Shown here in pieces: positions 1 through 9,601 of a stretch of 64,000 nucleotides of DNA. Every line of letters starts with the position of its first letter. Position 1 is the stretch's first letter. The position numbers and the translations under genes were made by a program. Source of the DNA: WQZF01 sp031556405 (GTDB lineage: Bacteria > Pseudomonadota > Gammaproteobacteria > Burkholderiales > Rhodocyclaceae); the NCBI GenBank assembly GCA_031556405.1, contig JAVBTC010000074.1, positions 1-64,000 on the forward strand, in the 5' to 3' direction. The notes under the pieces are model-generated. The model was not told the origin of the DNA, did no database searches, and saw nothing but the letters and a program-made list of their open reading frames with translations.

Positions 1-362
1 GCCAGCACGATCGTCGGGTTGAACGGCTTGGCGATGTAATCCACGGCGCCGAGTTCAAAGCCTTTCGCTTCGTCTTCATCGGTGCTCCTGGCGGTGAGGA
101 AGATGATCGGGATGTTGCGCGTGTGCGGCATTTCCTGCAAACGGCGGCAGACTTCGTAGCCGTCGATGCCGGGCATGATGATGTCGAGCAGAATCAGGTC
201 GGGGGCCTGGTCCGTCGTCGCGATGCGCAGCGCGGTTTCCCCGTTTCTGGCGATTTTTACCGTGTACTGGCCTTTGAGAATGGTACTGAGCAGCGTCAGG
301 TTCTCCGGCATATCGTCGACTACAAGTATGGTGGCATGATTAATCATATTCGGGGCGTCCAT
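1..362 (-). CDS. Response regulator receiver protein (partial, 3' end outside window)
   Basis: Reading leftward from the ATG at 362 gives an N-terminal CheY-like receiver domain. It shows the acidic pair in ILVVDD, the phospho-acceptor aspartate in LILLDIIMPGIDG, the LTA threonine and the YIAKPF lysine. The frame is open to the window edge, so any output domain is not visible. Its start overlaps the end of the upstream hybrid kinase gene by 23 bp, which suggests translational coupling and makes that kinase its likely phospho-donor. Receivers of this PleD/RpfG-like type are often followed by GGDEF, HD-GYP or kinase domains; which one applies here cannot be said. Confidence 0.85.
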   Translation of the reverse strand, partial: MDAPNMINHATILVVDDMPENLTLLSTILKGQYTVKIARNGETALRIATTDQAPDLILLDIIMPGIDGYEVCRRLQEMPHTRNIPIIFLTARSTDEDEAKGFELGAVDYIAKPFNPTIVL

Positions 363-3300
363 TGTTGTCCTCACTATGTGATTGGGCCGAAGAAATGGCT
401 GTTTGTAACAAGTTTAATGCTTTTTCGAATTCAAAATCCGCAATGGCTTCCTGCAGCGCGGCATGTTGTGCCGGGTAGGCGGCGCGCAGCAGCGAAGAAT
501 GTTCCACGAAGCAGTCGACGGCTTCGGCATCGTGAGCCGCCAGATGCGATGCCAGCCGCACGGAAACGGTAGCCAGGCGCTGCCGGTTGAGGTCTTCCGG
601 TTGCAGCAGCGTATCGGTGCTTTCTTCTTCGTTCGGCGGCAGGTGTTTGTCGAGCGTTTCGGCCAGGGTTTCCAACTGCCGGGAGAGAACGAACCGTTGT
701 TCCTCGATTTTTCCGAGCAGTCCGCCGAGTTCGGAAACGGTGGCTGCGTCGGGCGCCTTATCCGTCGTGAGGGGATCGAGCAGCGTTTGCAGTGTGCCGG
801 CGTTTTCATAAACGGCGACGGCGCCGACGTTGCCCGCGACGCCCTTGAGAGTGTGAACTTTTTTGTGCGCCTGCGAATAGTCTTCGTCCGCGAGCGCCTG
901 GGTGATCTGCCGCATCGTTTCCTGCTGATTTTCAGCGAAACGGCGCAGCAGGGCGAGATAGCGCGCCTTCTGTCCGGCCATGCGGTTCAGGCCCGCGGCG
1001 GCGTCGAATCCCGGGATGTCGCTTTCGAAGAAAGCGTCTGCCCCCGCGCCCGTATCGATATTGCGACCCGCCGCCTCGCTCCCGGATGACGGCAATACGT
1101 GTTTCGGCTTGATCCAGGCGTGCAGGGTACGCCAGAGTTTTTCCGGGGCGACCGGCTTGGCGATGTGCGCATTCATTCCTGCGGCGATGCAGCGTTCCCG
1201 GTCCTGTTGCATGGCATTGGCGGTGAGCGCGATGATCGGCAGGGAGAAACCCTCGCGGCGCAGTTTCTGCGTGGTTTCCAGTCCATCCATCACGGGCATT
1301 TGCATATCCATCAAAATCAGATCGTATGGAGCGCTGCCGGCGATTTTCTGCAATGCGTCGGCGCCGTTCTCGGCGCTTTCGATGACCAGCCCCGCGCTCC
1401 GTAGCAGTTCGGTAACGATTTCCCGGTTAAGTTCGTTATCTTCGACGAGCAGGATGCGCGCACCCGCCAGAGATTCCGGTTGGACGGGCGGGGTGGAAGC
1501 GTCTGAAGGCATTTCGCTCTCTTCGTGACTTTTGTTGAGCAGGGCGGTGAACCAGAAAGTGCTGCCGCGTCCCGGTTCCGATTCGACGCCAACCTCACCG
1601 CCCATCAACTGCGCCAGGCTCTTCGAAATGGCAAGTCCGAGTCCGGTACCGCCGTATTTACGGGTACTCGAAATGTCCGATTGCTGGAAGCTCTGGAAGA
1701 GGCGGCCTTGTTCCTCGACAGTCATTCCGATTCCGGTATCGATGACGGAAAAGTGCAGCACGATGGTTTCTTCGCGCTCTTCTTCGACATCGACCTGGAC
1801 CCGGATTTCCCCTTCCTCGGTAAATTTGACCGCATTGCTGACGTAGTTGAGCAGGATCTGGCTCAGGCGCAGCGGGTCGCCGACCAGGTGTTGCGGCACG
1901 TCCTGAGCGATCTCGATGTGCCAGCCGAGCTTTTTCGCGTTGGCCCTCGCTTCGAACAGGTCGCTGACGTGCGTGAGGATTTGATCGAGGCTGAAATCGA
2001 TGTGTTCGATATTGAGTTTTCCCGCTTCGATCTTGGAGAAATCGAGGATGTCGTTGATGATCCCGAGCAGATTCTGTCCTGCCTGCAGGATCTTGCTGGC
2101 ATAGTCCCGCTGCTTCGGCGTCAGCGATGCGCTCTGCAACATGAGGTGCGCCATGCCGATCATGGCGTTCATCGGTGTGCGTATTTCGTGGCTCATGTTG
2201 GCGAGGAAATTCGATTTCATCCGCGTGGCTTCCTCGGCGATTTCCTTGGCGTGCAGCAGTTCCTTTTCCTGCTGGCGGGCACGCGTGACGTCGATGATCA
2301 TCGCCGCCACCTTGCGCGGCGCCCCTTCACGCGCGGGCAGCGGAGAGAGCCCGATTTCCGCCGGAAAGATCGAACCGTCGCGGCGCCGCGCCGACAGCGC
2401 GCGCCCTTCCCCCATCATTCTCTGCATCGGGATCGAAAAATAGCCTTTCACCAGGCCGGGGTGGACGTGTTTGCTGCTGTCGGGCACCAGCAGGTTGATC
2501 GGTTGACCGACGAGTTCGTCCTGACGGTAGCCCAGCAGCGCGTTGACGTAGCGGTTGGCAAGCGAGATCGTTCCGTATTCGTCGACCACGAGCAGTCCGA
2601 CCGGCGCCGATTCGAGCAAGGCCCGGTACCAGGCTTCGGTTTCCGCGAGATGCCGCTGCGCGGCCCGCAGCGGGCTGATGTCGACCAAAGTGCCGATCAG
2701 GCCGCCGGGGCGGTCCGCCGCCAGCCGGAAACCGGCGACCGAATACAGAACGTCGTGGGTTTTGCCGTCGGCGAAGGTGATTCTGATCTCCCGGCGGACG
2801 GTGCTGGCGCGATGGTAGGCTTGCCGCTGCTCGAAATGGAGCTCGGCATAAAAGGGTCGGTGCTCGTAAGTCCCCAACTGTGCCAGATCCGCCAGCGTTT
2901 TTCCCAGGAGGAACTCGCGCTTGACGCCGAATGCCTCCTCGAAGGCGCGGTTGCAGCCGCAGAAGCGCGTTTCCGCATCTTGGAAAAAGGCGGGATTGGG
3001 CAGCGTATCCACCAGTTTTTTCTGGAACAGCATCTGGTCGGCAAGCGCCGCTTCGGCGATTTTCTGTTCGGTGATGTCCAGCCAGTAGCCGTTCCATGCC
3101 CAGTGATTGCGGGCCAGTGTGACGATCTGGGTGCGCGTTTCGATCCAGCGCTGCTCGCCGGCGGCGCCGAGGATCTGGAAGGTGGCGTTGAATGTCTCGT
3201 GCTTGCGCAGCGCGTCGCGCAGTACACCGCGGATTTCCTTGCGGTGTGCGGGCAGGATTTTTTTCCAGCATGCCACCGGACGCGCGAGAAAATCCTCGAT

Positions 3301-4725
3301 CGAATATCCCCAGATCGCTTCGGCTTTGGCGCTGACGAAACGGAACCAGCCGCTATCCCCTTTCATTTCGTAGCGGAATACCGCGCAAGGCAGGGAATCG
3401 GTCATGTCGACGATCAGGTGCTGCGCCCATCCCTCGTCGATGTGCGCCTCTTCCTGCTGACGGGTATGTGCCTCCATGCGGCTCTTCAAGGCAGCATGAA
3501 TGCTTTCCATCTGTCCCTTGGCGACGGCGAGTTGGCGCCGCATTTCCTCTTCCGCGACGGCCAGCTCGGCAATTTCGCGAAATGGCGCTGAAACGGAGAT
3601 GGGCTGTGTCAGATCGAGCTCTCCGATCCGCCGGCTGGCCTGCGTCAGTTGCGCCAATGGCTGGCTGATGACATATTTCAGGCGGTAAAAGGTGAGCATG
3701 GCAATCAGGAGCGTGAGTGCCGAAATTTCCAGCAGAGCCAGGAAAAAGTGACTGTCGCCGACTGCGAAGTAGCTTTTCGGGGAGATGTCGAGGGCGGTGA
3801 GTTGCATCCCGGTATTTTTGAAAAGCGCGGTACCGGCACGCCATTCGGTACCGTTCATGACAAAGCGCGCGGTCGAGGTCAGTTCGGTGCGCGTATGCCC
3901 GGCTTTGTCCAGTGCCGTCATGGCGGCTGCCAGGCTAGTTTCCCTGGCCGGCTTCAGGAGATCGCGCCGCAATTCGGCGCTGTTGCGGCTGTCCCCGCGC
4001 CAGGATCGGCCAAGCATTTTCTCGTCTTCGGACAAAACGACCAGTTGGCCTCCCGTTTCGGCCTTGATACTGCCGAGAAAGCGGGAAAGCTCAAGCAGGG
4101 AAACATCGAATGCAAGCGCGCTATGCCGCTTCGTTTGCGGATCGGTCCAGACTGCCACCGCGTTCAGACAAGGAAAACCGTCGGACATGCAGCTTTCGGA
4201 CAAACTCCAGAAAATTCGATCCTCGGCGACCGGCCGGGCATCCGCCTGTACCGGGGGATACCATGCGGGCAATGGCTGGTCGGCGCCGTTTGCGATGATC
4301 CATTCGCCGTCTTTTGTGATCAAACTGCTTTTCATCCCTTGGGCGTCGATCAGGTGCACGCCGTTGATCAGGGGCAATGTCTGTAATACCGGGGTGTAAT
4401 ACTGCTTGAGCCGTCCTCCTGTCAGTTCTCCGTGTCGTGCCCGATCTTCACCGATTTGCGCCGCCCGTTCGATTTCATCCAACGCGTCCTGGAGGCGGGT
4501 TGCGGTCAGACGTACTTTTTCCGAGCTGGCGGAGCGTTCCTGCGTGCGCAGCAGCGGCTGCAGCTGGAAAATGTAAAAGGCGACGGCGGTGACACTGATG
4601 GCGCAGAGCACCACGATGAAAATCTGCAGGGAAAGCCGCGACGCCAGGCTGGGTAACTTGGGAGAAATAGACGAAGAGCCGGGCGAAAAACCGGGCGAAG
4701 AACCGGAAGGAGGGGAATGCACCAT
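340..4725 (-). CDS. Hybrid sensor histidine kinase with PAS, receiver and HPt domains
   Basis: A 1461-residue inner-membrane hybrid kinase of the BarA/ArcB type. In order: a Ser/Pro-rich cytoplasmic start, a membrane helix at about 32-52, a periplasmic Cache-like sensor region of about 270 residues, a second helix near 328-350, HAMP, then three PAS domains (the first two ending in WLDITEQK and LVDISPL). Next come HisKA with the phospho-histidine in NMSHEIRTPMN, HATPase with DTGIGM and GGTGLGL, a receiver with aspartate in LILMDMQMP, and an HPt domain with KVHTLKGVAGN. All phosphorelay residues are present. The signal is unknown. The N-terminal coding region carries three 12-bp repeats (4672-4707). 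It overlaps the downstream receiver gene, forming a phosphorelay pair. Confidence 0.93.
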   Translation of the reverse strand: MVHSPPSGSSPGFSPGSSSISPKLPSLASRLSLQIFIVVLCAISVTAVAFYIFQLQPLLRTQERSASSEKVRLTATRLQDALDEIERAAQIGEDRARHGELTGGRLKQYYTPVLQTLPLINGVHLIDAQGMKSSLITKDGEWIIANGADQPLPAWYPPVQADARPVAEDRIFWSLSESCMSDGFPCLNAVAVWTDPQTKRHSALAFDVSLLELSRFLGSIKAETGGQLVVLSEDEKMLGRSWRGDSRNSAELRRDLLKPARETSLAAAMTALDKAGHTRTELTSTARFVMNGTEWRAGTALFKNTGMQLTALDISPKSYFAVGDSHFFLALLEISALTLLIAMLTFYRLKYVISQPLAQLTQASRRIGELDLTQPISVSAPFREIAELAVAEEEMRRQLAVAKGQMESIHAALKSRMEAHTRQQEEAHIDEGWAQHLIVDMTDSLPCAVFRYEMKGDSGWFRFVSAKAEAIWGYSIEDFLARPVACWKKILPAHRKEIRGVLRDALRKHETFNATFQILGAAGEQRWIETRTQIVTLARNHWAWNGYWLDITEQKIAEAALADQMLFQKKLVDTLPNPAFFQDAETRFCGCNRAFEEAFGVKREFLLGKTLADLAQLGTYEHRPFYAELHFEQRQAYHRASTVRREIRITFADGKTHDVLYSVAGFRLAADRPGGLIGTLVDISPLRAAQRHLAETEAWYRALLESAPVGLLVVDEYGTISLANRYVNALLGYRQDELVGQPINLLVPDSSKHVHPGLVKGYFSIPMQRMMGEGRALSARRRDGSIFPAEIGLSPLPAREGAPRKVAAMIIDVTRARQQEKELLHAKEIAEEATRMKSNFLANMSHEIRTPMNAMIGMAHLMLQSASLTPKQRDYASKILQAGQNLLGIINDILDFSKIEAGKLNIEHIDFSLDQILTHVSDLFEARANAKKLGWHIEIAQDVPQHLVGDPLRLSQILLNYVSNAVKFTEEGEIRVQVDVEEEREETIVLHFSVIDTGIGMTVEEQGRLFQSFQQSDISSTRKYGGTGLGLAISKSLAQLMGGEVGVESEPGRGSTFWFTALLNKSHEESEMPSDASTPPVQPESLAGARILLVEDNELNREIVTELLRSAGLVIESAENGADALQKIAGSAPYDLILMDMQMPVMDGLETTQKLRREGFSLPIIALTANAMQQDRERCIAAGMNAHIAKPVAPEKLWRTLHAWIKPKHVLPSSGSEAAGRNIDTGAGADAFFESDIPGFDAAAGLNRMAGQKARYLALLRRFAENQQETMRQITQALADEDYSQAHKKVHTLKGVAGNVGAVAVYENAGTLQTLLDPLTTDKAPDAATVSELGGLLGKIEEQRFVLSRQLETLAETLDKHLPPNEEESTDTLLQPEDLNRQRLATVSVRLASHLAAHDAEAVDCFVEHSSLLRAAYPAQHAALQEAIADFEFEKALNLLQTAISSAQSHSEDNNGRPEYD
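4672..4707. repeat. Tandem repeat, 3 x 12 bp, in kinase N-terminus
   Basis: Three imperfect copies of a 12-bp unit (first copy cgaagagccggg on the plus strand). They encode the Ser/Pro/Gly-rich stretch just after the kinase start codon. The reading frame is preserved. Confidence 0.75.
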
Positions 4726-4835
4726 TTGGCAGCTTGCCGGAAAAGGGTCGAAAAGAAGCGGTGCCGAAAAGCGTAACGTGAAAGCCGGCGTATTTTTCTA
4801 GCGCATAACATGCCGGCAAGCCGGAATATGATATC

Positions 4836-4875
4836 GAAAAAGGGCGATGCACTGGATATTCCCGTGCTCGCCCTT
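4836..4875 (-). terminator. Rho-independent terminator after pilU
   Basis: On the minus strand a 12-bp stem (AAGGGCGAGCAC pairing with its complement, one bulged base) is followed directly by a T run. It lies about 70 bp past the pilU stop and separates the pilT-pilU unit from the kinase gene. Confidence 0.75.
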
Positions 4876-4947
4876 ATTGGTATGCTTTCTGTATCGTTCC
4901 CGGCCGCCGTTCGTGTTTCGATTGCGCGACAGACGGGATCGAGACGT

Positions 4948-6084
4948 TCAAACGATGTCGAGATGCCGTATTCCCGCCTGGAGATCCCGGTTTTTCGAAA
5001 GTTTGCTGTTGAGTTTGATCTGCAGACGCAGATCGTTGACCGAGTCGGCGTTTCTGAGCGCGTCTTCGTAGCTGATCCTGCCGGAATCGTAGTGGGTAAA
5101 GAGCGACTGGTCGAACGTCTGCATTCCCAGTTCGGTGGATCGCTTCATGACTTCCTTGATCTCGGAGACTTCGCCCTTGAAGATGAGATCGGCGATCAGC
5201 GGGGAATTGAGCAGGATCTCCACGGCAGCCACCCGCCCCCGTCCGTCGACCTTGGGAACCAGCCGCTGCGAAATCATTGCGCGCAGATTGAGCGAGAGGT
5301 CCATCAAAAGCTGCGCCTGGCGTTCTTCGGGGAAAAAGTTGATGATCCGGTCGATTGCCTGGTTGGCGTTATTGGCGTGCAGCGTTGCCAGGCAAAGGTG
5401 CCCGGTTTCGGCAAATGCAACCGCGTAGTCCATGGTTTCGCGGTCGCGAATTTCGCCCATCATGATCACGTCGGGTGCCTGGCGCAGTGAATTTTTCAGC
5501 GCGATGCCCCAATTGTCGGTGTCGACCCCGATTTCACGCTGCGTGAGGATGCAGTTTTTGTGATCGTGCACATATTCGATCGGGTCTTCGATAGTGACGA
5601 TGTGGCCGTAGGTGTTTTCGTTGCGATAATCGACGAAAGCGGCCAGCGACGTGGTTTTTCCGGTACCCGTGGCACCGACGAAAATGACCAGCCCCCGCTT
5701 GGTGAGCGAGATGTCTTTCAGGATCGGCGGCAGACCGAGTTCCTCGAATTTCGGAATGTTGGTGTTAAGCAGGCGGCAGACCAGACCGACGTAGCTTTGC
5801 TGAACGAAGGCATTGACCCGGAAGCGGGCGATTTCGGGGGGAGAAATCGCGAAGTTGCATTCCCTGGTGGCTTCGAATTCCGCCGCCTGGCGGTCGTTCA
5901 TGATCGCTCGCGCCAGTTCCATCGCATGGTGCGGCGTCAGCGACTGATTGGATACCGGTGAGATTTTGCCGTCGACCTTGATCGCAGGGGGGAAACCGGC
6001 GGTGATGAACAGGTCGGAGCCTTTTTTCTGTACCACCAGCCGCAGGAGGTCGTGCATGAATTTGAGTGCCTGATCGCGTTCCAT
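4948..6084 (-). CDS. pilU: Type IV pilus retraction ATPase-like protein PilU
   Basis: 378 residues, the usual PilU length. A hexameric secretion-type ATPase at the cytoplasmic face of the type IV pilus machine, where it assists PilT in pilus retraction and twitching motility. Walker A GATGTGKTT lies at about 137-145, followed by the Asp-box TIEDPIEY, Walker B DVIMMGEIRD and the His box GHLCLATLHA. The C-terminus with SYEDALRNADSVNDLRL is typical of PilU rather than PilT. It starts at an ATG with a good AGGAAGGAG ribosome site and sits 17 bp after the pilT stop, so the two are an operon. Confidence 0.96.
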   Translation of the reverse strand: MERDQALKFMHDLLRLVVQKKGSDLFITAGFPPAIKVDGKISPVSNQSLTPHHAMELARAIMNDRQAAEFEATRECNFAISPPEIARFRVNAFVQQSYVGLVCRLLNTNIPKFEELGLPPILKDISLTKRGLVIFVGATGTGKTTSLAAFVDYRNENTYGHIVTIEDPIEYVHDHKNCILTQREIGVDTDNWGIALKNSLRQAPDVIMMGEIRDRETMDYAVAFAETGHLCLATLHANNANQAIDRIINFFPEERQAQLLMDLSLNLRAMISQRLVPKVDGRGRVAAVEILLNSPLIADLIFKGEVSEIKEVMKRSTELGMQTFDQSLFTHYDSGRISYEDALRNADSVNDLRLQIKLNSKLSKNRDLQAGIRHLDIV

Positions 6085-6101
6085 GGTGTCTTTCTCCTTC
6101 C

Positions 6102-7145
6102 TCAGCCGGCGAATAGGGTTTTGTCAGTGGCGCGCAGCCGCGCCTCGGCGGGATTGATGAGGTTGCGGCGCACCATGTTCTGCAGACATTGATCGAGCGT
6201 CTGCATTCCTATCTGGTGTCCGGTCTGGATCAGCGAGTACATCTGCGCGATCTTTGCCTCGCGGATCAGGTTACGTATCGCCGCGGTGCCGATCATGATT
6301 TCATGGGCGGCAATACGTCCGCTGCCATCCTTGAGTTTCAGCAGAGTTTGCGAGATGACGGCGCGCAGCGATTCGGAAAGCATGGCGCGCACCATTTCCT
6401 TTTCTTCGCCGGGAAAAACGTCGATGACCCGGTCGATCGTCTTTGCCGCCGACGAGGTGTGCAGCGTGCCGAACACCAGGTGACCGGTTTCGGCGGCGGT
6501 CAGTGCCAGCCGGATCGTTTCCAGGTCGCGCAATTCGCCGACCAGAATCACGTCCGGGTCTTCCCGCAACGCGCTGCGCAGCGCATTGGAGAAAGAATGC
6601 GTCTGCTGGCCGACTTCGCGCTGGTTGATCAGGCAGCGTTTCGATTCGTGCACGAATTCGATCGGGTCCTCGATTGTCAGGATATGGGAATGGAAATTCT
6701 CGTTGACGTGGTTGACCATCGCCGCCAGCGTCGTCGATTTTCCGGAGCCGGTCGGGCCGGTGACGAGAACGATTCCGCGGGGATATTCCGAAATGTCCCG
6801 GAAAATGGAGGGAGCCTCGAGATCCTCGAGCGTCAGTACGTTCGAGGGAATGGTACGGAAAACGGCGCCGGCGCCCCGGTTCTGGATGAAGGCGTTGACC
6901 CGGAAACGCGCCAGATTGGGCACTTCGAAGGAAAAGTCGCATTCAAAGTTTTCTTCGTACATCTTGCGTTGCGAGTCGTTCATGATGTCGTACACCCTCG
7001 AATGAACGTCGCTGTGTTCCATTGCCGGAAGATTGATGCGGCGGATATCGCCATGCACGCGGATCATCGGCGGCAAACCGGCCGAAAGGTGTAGATCGGA
7101 TGCTTTGTTCTTGACGCTGAAGGCCAGAAGCTCGGTGATGTCCAT
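6102..7145 (-). CDS. pilT: Type IV pilus retraction ATPase PilT
   Basis: 347 residues from the ATG at 7145, preceded by AAAGGA. The open frame extends upstream, but that part does not match the family. Domains: an N-terminal PAS-like region beginning MDITELLAFSVK, then the ATPase core with Walker A GPTGSGKST at 130-138, Asp box TIEDPIEF, Walker B DVILVGELRD at about 198-207 and His box GHLVFGTLHT at 221-230. The PilT signature AIRNLIRE, needed for retraction, is intact at 289-296. It is first gene of a pilT-pilU operon; the pilus sensor pair pilS/pilR lies elsewhere in this window. Confidence 0.97.
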   Translation of the reverse strand: MDITELLAFSVKNKASDLHLSAGLPPMIRVHGDIRRINLPAMEHSDVHSRVYDIMNDSQRKMYEENFECDFSFEVPNLARFRVNAFIQNRGAGAVFRTIPSNVLTLEDLEAPSIFRDISEYPRGIVLVTGPTGSGKSTTLAAMVNHVNENFHSHILTIEDPIEFVHESKRCLINQREVGQQTHSFSNALRSALREDPDVILVGELRDLETIRLALTAAETGHLVFGTLHTSSAAKTIDRVIDVFPGEEKEMVRAMLSESLRAVISQTLLKLKDGSGRIAAHEIMIGTAAIRNLIREAKIAQMYSLIQTGHQIGMQTLDQCLQNMVRRNLINPAEARLRATDKTLFAG

Positions 7146-7278
7146 GGAAAATCCTTTATCTAATTGCCCGGATGAAGCGATGCCGGAAAATATGCCGCGA
7201 ATGCAGATAGTGCGGACAGAGTGGAGATATACGCGGAAACGGGGCGGAGCGTCCGGCTGCAAGCGAAAAGGCTGTTGC

Positions 7279-7284
7279 TATAAT
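7279..7284 (+). promoter_or_regulatory. Candidate -10 box for the yggS operon
   Basis: A perfect TATAAT about 130 bp upstream of the yggS start. No convincing -35 hexamer stands at the right distance, so this is tentative. Confidence 0.35.
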
Positions 7285-7417
7285 CGCTGATTCTCAATTC
7301 GGTATCCCATCCCCTGAGTTTTCCGATGCGCCGTGTTGCCGCCGTGTGCCGTTCGACGACCGCCGTGCCTGCACGCCACGCATATCCATTTTTCGCGCTT
7401 TCGCCCGATGGACGATT

Positions 7418-8188
7418 ATGACGCCAATTTCCTCCAGCCTGCAAGTTGTCCGGCAGCGTATCGCTGCGGCATGTTTCGACGCCCGGCGCGCGCCGAATGA
7501 GGTCGGGCTGATCGCGGTGAGCAAAACCTGGCCAGCCGGAGCCGTGCGCGAAGCCGCCGTCGCGGGGCAGTGCCGTTTCGGGGAAAATTACGTCCAGGAA
7601 GGCGTGCACAAGCGGACCGAGCTCGCCGCAATGCCCGATCTGTCGGAACAGGCGCTCGAATGGCATTTCATCGGACCGGTGCAGAGCAACAAGACGCGAC
7701 TGGTCGCGGCGCATTTCGACTGGGTACATTCGCTCGACCGGCTGAAAATCGCCGAACGCCTGGCGGAGCAGCGGCCGCCAGAGTTGCCGCCGCTCAATGT
7801 CTGCATCGAGGTCAATGTCAGCGGCGAATCCAGCAAGCACGGCTGCGGCGTTGGCGAGCTTGCCGCGCTGGCGCATGGGATCGCACGCCTGCCGCGTCTG
7901 CGGCTGCGCGGATTGATGTGTATCCCGGCGCCGCTTTCCGGCCAGGAAGCGCAGCGCGTTCCTTTCCGCCGGTTGCGTGAACTCAAGGAAGCTCTGTGTG
8001 CCGACGGTCTGCCGCTGGATACCTTGTCGATGGGAATGAGCCACGATCTCGAGGCGGCGATTGCCGAAGGAGCGACCTTGGTGCGCGTCGGCACCGCGAT
8101 TTTCGGCGCGCGGACGGGAGGAGCGGCGGATGGGGCCGGTGCCGAAACGATTTCCAATAATTTTTCGCCAAAGGAGCCTGCGCAGTGA
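7418..8188 (+). CDS. yggS: YggS/PROSC-family pyridoxal phosphate homeostasis protein
   Basis: 256 residues from the ATG at 7418; the frame is open further upstream, but the family begins close to PISSSLQVVRQRI. It is a single-domain PLP-binding TIM barrel without known catalysis that buffers PLP and affects amino-acid metabolism. The PLP lysine lies in AVSKTWP; FGENYVQE, HFIGPVQSNKT and the C-terminal GMSHDLEAAI phosphate-binding region are all present. Its stop overlaps the GTG start of proC, so it heads the yggS-proC-yggT-yggU operon, an arrangement common in proteobacteria. Confidence 0.94.
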   Translation: MTPISSSLQVVRQRIAAACFDARRAPNEVGLIAVSKTWPAGAVREAAVAGQCRFGENYVQEGVHKRTELAAMPDLSEQALEWHFIGPVQSNKTRLVAAHFDWVHSLDRLKIAERLAEQRPPELPPLNVCIEVNVSGESSKHGCGVGELAALAHGIARLPRLRLRGLMCIPAPLSGQEAQRVPFRRLRELKEALCADGLPLDTLSMGMSHDLEAAIAEGATLVRVGTAIFGARTGGAADGAGAETISNNFSPKEPAQ

Positions 8189-9036
8189 CGGACACCGATT
8201 CGAACATCAATTCGAGCATCATTTTTCTTGGCGGCGGCAACATGGCCGGCGCGCTGATCGGAGGATTGCTGCAGAAAGGGCTGGCGGCGGAAAACATTGC
8301 CGTGATCGAAGTCGATGCGGCGGCGCGCGAGCGGCTCTCCGCGCGCGGAGTCCGCGTTTTCGCCGAGGCGGAGGCGGTAACGGCGTGGGAGGGGTGGCGC
8401 GGCGGAACCTTGATTCTCGCGGTCAAACCGCAGCAGATGCGCGATGCGCTGGCGCCGCTGGTGCCCCATTTGAGTGCTCAGCTCGTGATCAGCATTGCCG
8501 CGGGTCTGCGGCTGAAGGACCTGTCGCGCTGGCTGAACGGCTACGCGACGCTGGTACGCTCCATGCCGAACACGCCGGCGCTGATCGGCGCGGGAATGAC
8601 TGGCCTGTGTGCCCTGCCGGGCGTCAATGCCGCGCAGAGAGAAACGGCAGGGCGAATCATGGCTGCGGTCGGCGAGGTGCTCTGGGTCGACGATGAGGCG
8701 CGGATGGATGCGTTGACCGCTGTTTCCGGCAGCGGGCCGGCTTACGTTTTCCTGTTCCTCGAAGCGCTGGAGGATGCGGCCCGGCATATGGGATTTCCCG
8801 AAGCGGAGGCGCGCCGCCTGGCGCTCGCCACGTTCGCCGGAGCAACGGCGCTGGCGGCGCAAACGGGGGAACCGGCGGCGATCCTGCGCGAACGGGTCAC
8901 TTCCAGGGGCGGCACGACCGAGGCGGCATTGCGGCGCATGGATGAAGCCGGCGTCAAGGCGGGCGTGATCGCCGGCGTACTGGCGGCGCAGGCGCGCGGC
9001 GACGAACTGGGGGCGCTGCTCGGGCAGGAGCGGTAA
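8185..9036 (+). CDS. proC: Pyrroline-5-carboxylate reductase
   Basis: 283 residues, starting with GTG at 8185 behind a strong AAGGAG site; the start overlaps the yggS stop by 4 bp. It catalyses the last step of proline synthesis, the NAD(P)H-dependent reduction of 1-pyrroline-5-carboxylate. The N-terminal Rossmann motif is FLGGGNMAGALIGG. AVKPQQM, RSMPNTPALIGAGMT and the C-terminal dimerisation domain with SGSGPAYVFLFLEAL and TSRGGTTEAAL are all intact. Confidence 0.97.
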   Translation: MTDTDSNINSSIIFLGGGNMAGALIGGLLQKGLAAENIAVIEVDAAARERLSARGVRVFAEAEAVTAWEGWRGGTLILAVKPQQMRDALAPLVPHLSAQLVISIAAGLRLKDLSRWLNGYATLVRSMPNTPALIGAGMTGLCALPGVNAAQRETAGRIMAAVGEVLWVDDEARMDALTAVSGSGPAYVFLFLEALEDAARHMGFPEAEARRLALATFAGATALAAQTGEPAAILRERVTSRGGTTEAALRRMDEAGVKAGVIAGVLAAQARGDELGALLGQER

Positions 9037-9070
9037 TACGGAAGCGGAAAACAGGAATAGAGGCCGTCTT

Positions 9071-9601
9071 ATGCAAGCGATCCATTTTCTTCTCGAAACC
9101 CTCACCGGTTTTTTCAGCGGTCTTTTTCTGCTGCGTTTCCTGATGCAGTTGATGCGTGTTTCGTTTTCCAACCCGCTCGGCGCCTTCGTCGTGCAGTTGA
9201 CGCATTGGGTGATCCGTCCATTGCGGCGTGTCGTTCCCGGCCTGTTCGGACTCGATCTGGCCAGCGTTCTTGCGGCGTATCTGCTGCAATGTCTGCTCTA
9301 TGCCGTTCTGGTTGCCCTTTACGGCGCCCTGGAGAGCGGAACCCTGCCGTTCCTGTCCGTGTTTCTATACGCGTTGCTGGGGCTGTTGCGTGTCTTCATC
9401 TATCTCTTCATCGTGCTGCTTTTCGCGCGCGCGATCCTGTCCTGGGTCAATCCGTATTCGCCGGTCGCCGCGCCGGTGGCGCAACTGACGCAGCCGCTGC
9501 TGCGCCCGATCCAGCGCATTCTGCCGCTGATCGCCAATATCGACCTGTCTCCGCTGGTGATGATTCTGCTGCTGCAGGCCGTGCTGATGTTGCTGCCATG
9601 A
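9071..9601 (+). CDS. yggT: YggT family membrane protein
   Basis: 176 residues made of two repeats of the YGGT domain, each with hydrophobic helices and an R-P motif (VIRPLRRVVPG and LTQPLLRPIQRILP). An inner-membrane protein whose biochemical role is unsettled; relatives have been linked to osmotic tolerance and, in Gram-positives, to division-site placement. It follows proC by 34 bp, and its stop overlaps the next start by 4 bp, so it is an operon member. Confidence 0.92.
   Translation: MQAIHFLLETLTGFFSGLFLLRFLMQLMRVSFSNPLGAFVVQLTHWVIRPLRRVVPGLFGLDLASVLAAYLLQCLLYAVLVALYGALESGTLPFLSVFLYALLGLLRVFIYLFIVLLFARAILSWVNPYSPVAAPVAQLTQPLLRPIQRILPLIANIDLSPLVMILLLQAVLMLLP

Noticed and set aside
1525..3591. 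Plus-strand open frame of 688 codons opposite the hybrid kinase
   Set aside because: Antisense shadow in GC-rich DNA; the minus-strand frame contains a complete set of kinase motifs and the plus frame matches nothing.
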